Positions 63,315 to 64,000 of a stretch of DNA of 64,000 bases are shown here, piece by piece. Below the pieces are notes generated by a model. It was not told the DNA's origin. It did not search any database and worked only from the letters and a program-made list of their open reading frames with translations. Source of the DNA: PLA3 sp964592235 (GTDB lineage Bacteria; Planctomycetota; Phycisphaerae; UBA1845; UTPLA1); the NCBI GenBank assembly GCA_964592235.1, contig CAZQCF010000017.1, positions 1 through 64,000 of the forward strand, written 5' to 3'. Position 1 is the stretch's first letter; each line of letters starts with the position of its first letter. A program made the translations under genes and the position numbers.

Positions 63315-64000
63315 CTACTGATCCCGCTCGACCTTGTTCTCCACCGCACCCAGCGTGTCGATCTCCACGCGGATTGTGTCGCCAGGTTTGAGAAATTTGC
63401 CTAATTCCGCGCCGCAGCCGCCGCCGACCGTCCCGCTGCCGAGGATGTCACCCGGATACAGCCATCGGCTGGCGCTGGCGAACACGATCATCGCCTCGAA
63501 CGAGTGCTGCACTGTGCCGTAGCGACCGTCGGTCCATTTCTCGCCGTTGACGAACGCCCGCATCCCCAGCGCGCCCAGATCGGGAATCTCATCCGGCGTC
63601 ACGAGGTACGGCCCCAGGGCGCTGCCGAAGTCCTTGCCCGCGCTCGGCCCCATGTTTATCGGCATCACCTTCGTCTGCCGCGCCCGGGCCGACAGGTCAT
63701 TCAGCGTCGCGTAACCGGCAATCGCCGCTCGCGCCGTCTCCAGCGTGGCGTTGCGGATCGGCCGACCGACGATGCACGCCATCTCGCATTCGTAGTCGAG
63801 CTTGTCCTCGCCGGCAGGGAAGGTCGCCGTCATGCCGTGGCCGATGAGGCTGGTCGCGTTCGAGTTGTAGTAGGCGGGCACTTCGTACCACTCGGGCACG
63901 ATGAAGTCGAAGCCGCGCTTCTTGCGCATGGTCATCACGTGCTGCTCGAAGGCGTAGAAGTCCATGAATTGCGACGGCCGCAGGACGCACGGGCCGAAGA
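63315..64000 (-). CDS. Fumarylacetoacetate-hydrolase-family protein (5' end beyond window)
   Basis: The frame stays open to the window edge with family sequence (GPCVLRPSQF) before the first internal ATG at 63965, so the start lies outside. Motifs: MDFYAFEQHVMTMRKKRG, PEWYEVPAYY, metal-binding EMACIVGRP preceded by YECE, GYATLNDLSARARQ, SFEAMIVFASASRWLYPGDI and GSGTVGGGCG. Members cleave C-C bonds or decarboxylate acylpyruvates and similar diketo acids in aromatic or sugar-acid catabolism. The exact substrate is undetermined. Confidence 0.9.
   Translation of the reverse strand, partial: FGPCVLRPSQFMDFYAFEQHVMTMRKKRGFDFIVPEWYEVPAYYNSNATSLIGHGMTATFPAGEDKLDYECEMACIVGRPIRNATLETARAAIAGYATLNDLSARARQTKVMPINMGPSAGKDFGSALGPYLVTPDEIPDLGALGMRAFVNGEKWTDGRYGTVQHSFEAMIVFASASRWLYPGDILGSGTVGGGCGAELGKFLKPGDTIRVEIDTLGAVENKVERDQ

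Overview
The window looks like a chromosomal segment of a high-GC planctomycete (PVC superphylum), probably from the Phycisphaerae side. The signs are: a membrane protein with the 'CGYNLRGL...CPECG' zinc ribbon common in that group; a planctomycete-type ECF sigma factor next to a membrane Ser/Thr kinase; a PEP-CTERM protein; secreted propeller/thrombospondin-3 proteins; and a GreA carrying a very long N-terminal extension, as in chlamydiae. No insertion sequence, phage, CRISPR array or rRNA was seen. One tRNA gene (Gly-GCC) is present.

Layout. 1-6.4 kb (minus strand): a secreted GH31 glycosidase, a VapBC-like toxin-antitoxin pair, nuoC-nuoB-nuoA and a YbjQ protein. 6.5-14.3 kb (plus): glyA, a lipoprotein, a GGDEF cyclase, then a tight operon of circularly permuted ATP-grasp, alpha-E, transglutaminase and STAS proteins. 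14.2-19.4 kb (minus): pyruvate phosphate dikinase, MsrA and a thioredoxin-like protein with an acidic tail. 19.6-20.9 kb (plus): kynureninase. 21-31.4 kb (minus): a zinc-ribbon membrane protein, two large SPFH proteins with a small zinc-ribbon protein, a HEAT-repeat protein, lgt, panC, a TlpA-like protein with an in-frame UGA at its redox site, and a CsgG-like protein. 31.6-35.9 kb: an RRM glycine-rich RNA-binding protein (plus), then a kinase/ECF pair (minus). 35.9-63.3 kb (plus): a secreted propeller protein, gcvT-gcvH-gcvP, a PEP-CTERM propeller protein, tRNA-Gly, tig-clpP-clpP, a lipoprotein, an FHA coiled-coil protein, a 2294-residue coiled-coil protein with a Wzz-like membrane module, a glycosyltransferase, mraZ with its operator, a long greA and a GNAT protein. 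The right edge cuts a fumarylacetoacetate-hydrolase-family gene (minus).

How the genes fit together. GlyA and GcvTHP cover glycine/serine one-carbon exchange. Tig and the two ClpPs form a protein folding and turnover block. Two thioredoxin-fold proteins and a lipoprotein MsrA point to thiol redox repair in the cell envelope. Lgt would lipidate the several lipoproteins seen here.

The two most unusual items are these. (1) An envelope thioredoxin-like protein at 29605-30108 is best explained as a selenoprotein: UGA replaces the first Cys of CxxC and a SECIS-like hairpin follows immediately. (2) At 48.6-59.2 kb, two related coiled-coil proteins, one with two FHA domains and one giant with a polysaccharide-copolymerase-like C-terminus, sit directly before a glycosyltransferase. 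All functional statements come from reading motifs by eye; no database search was run.
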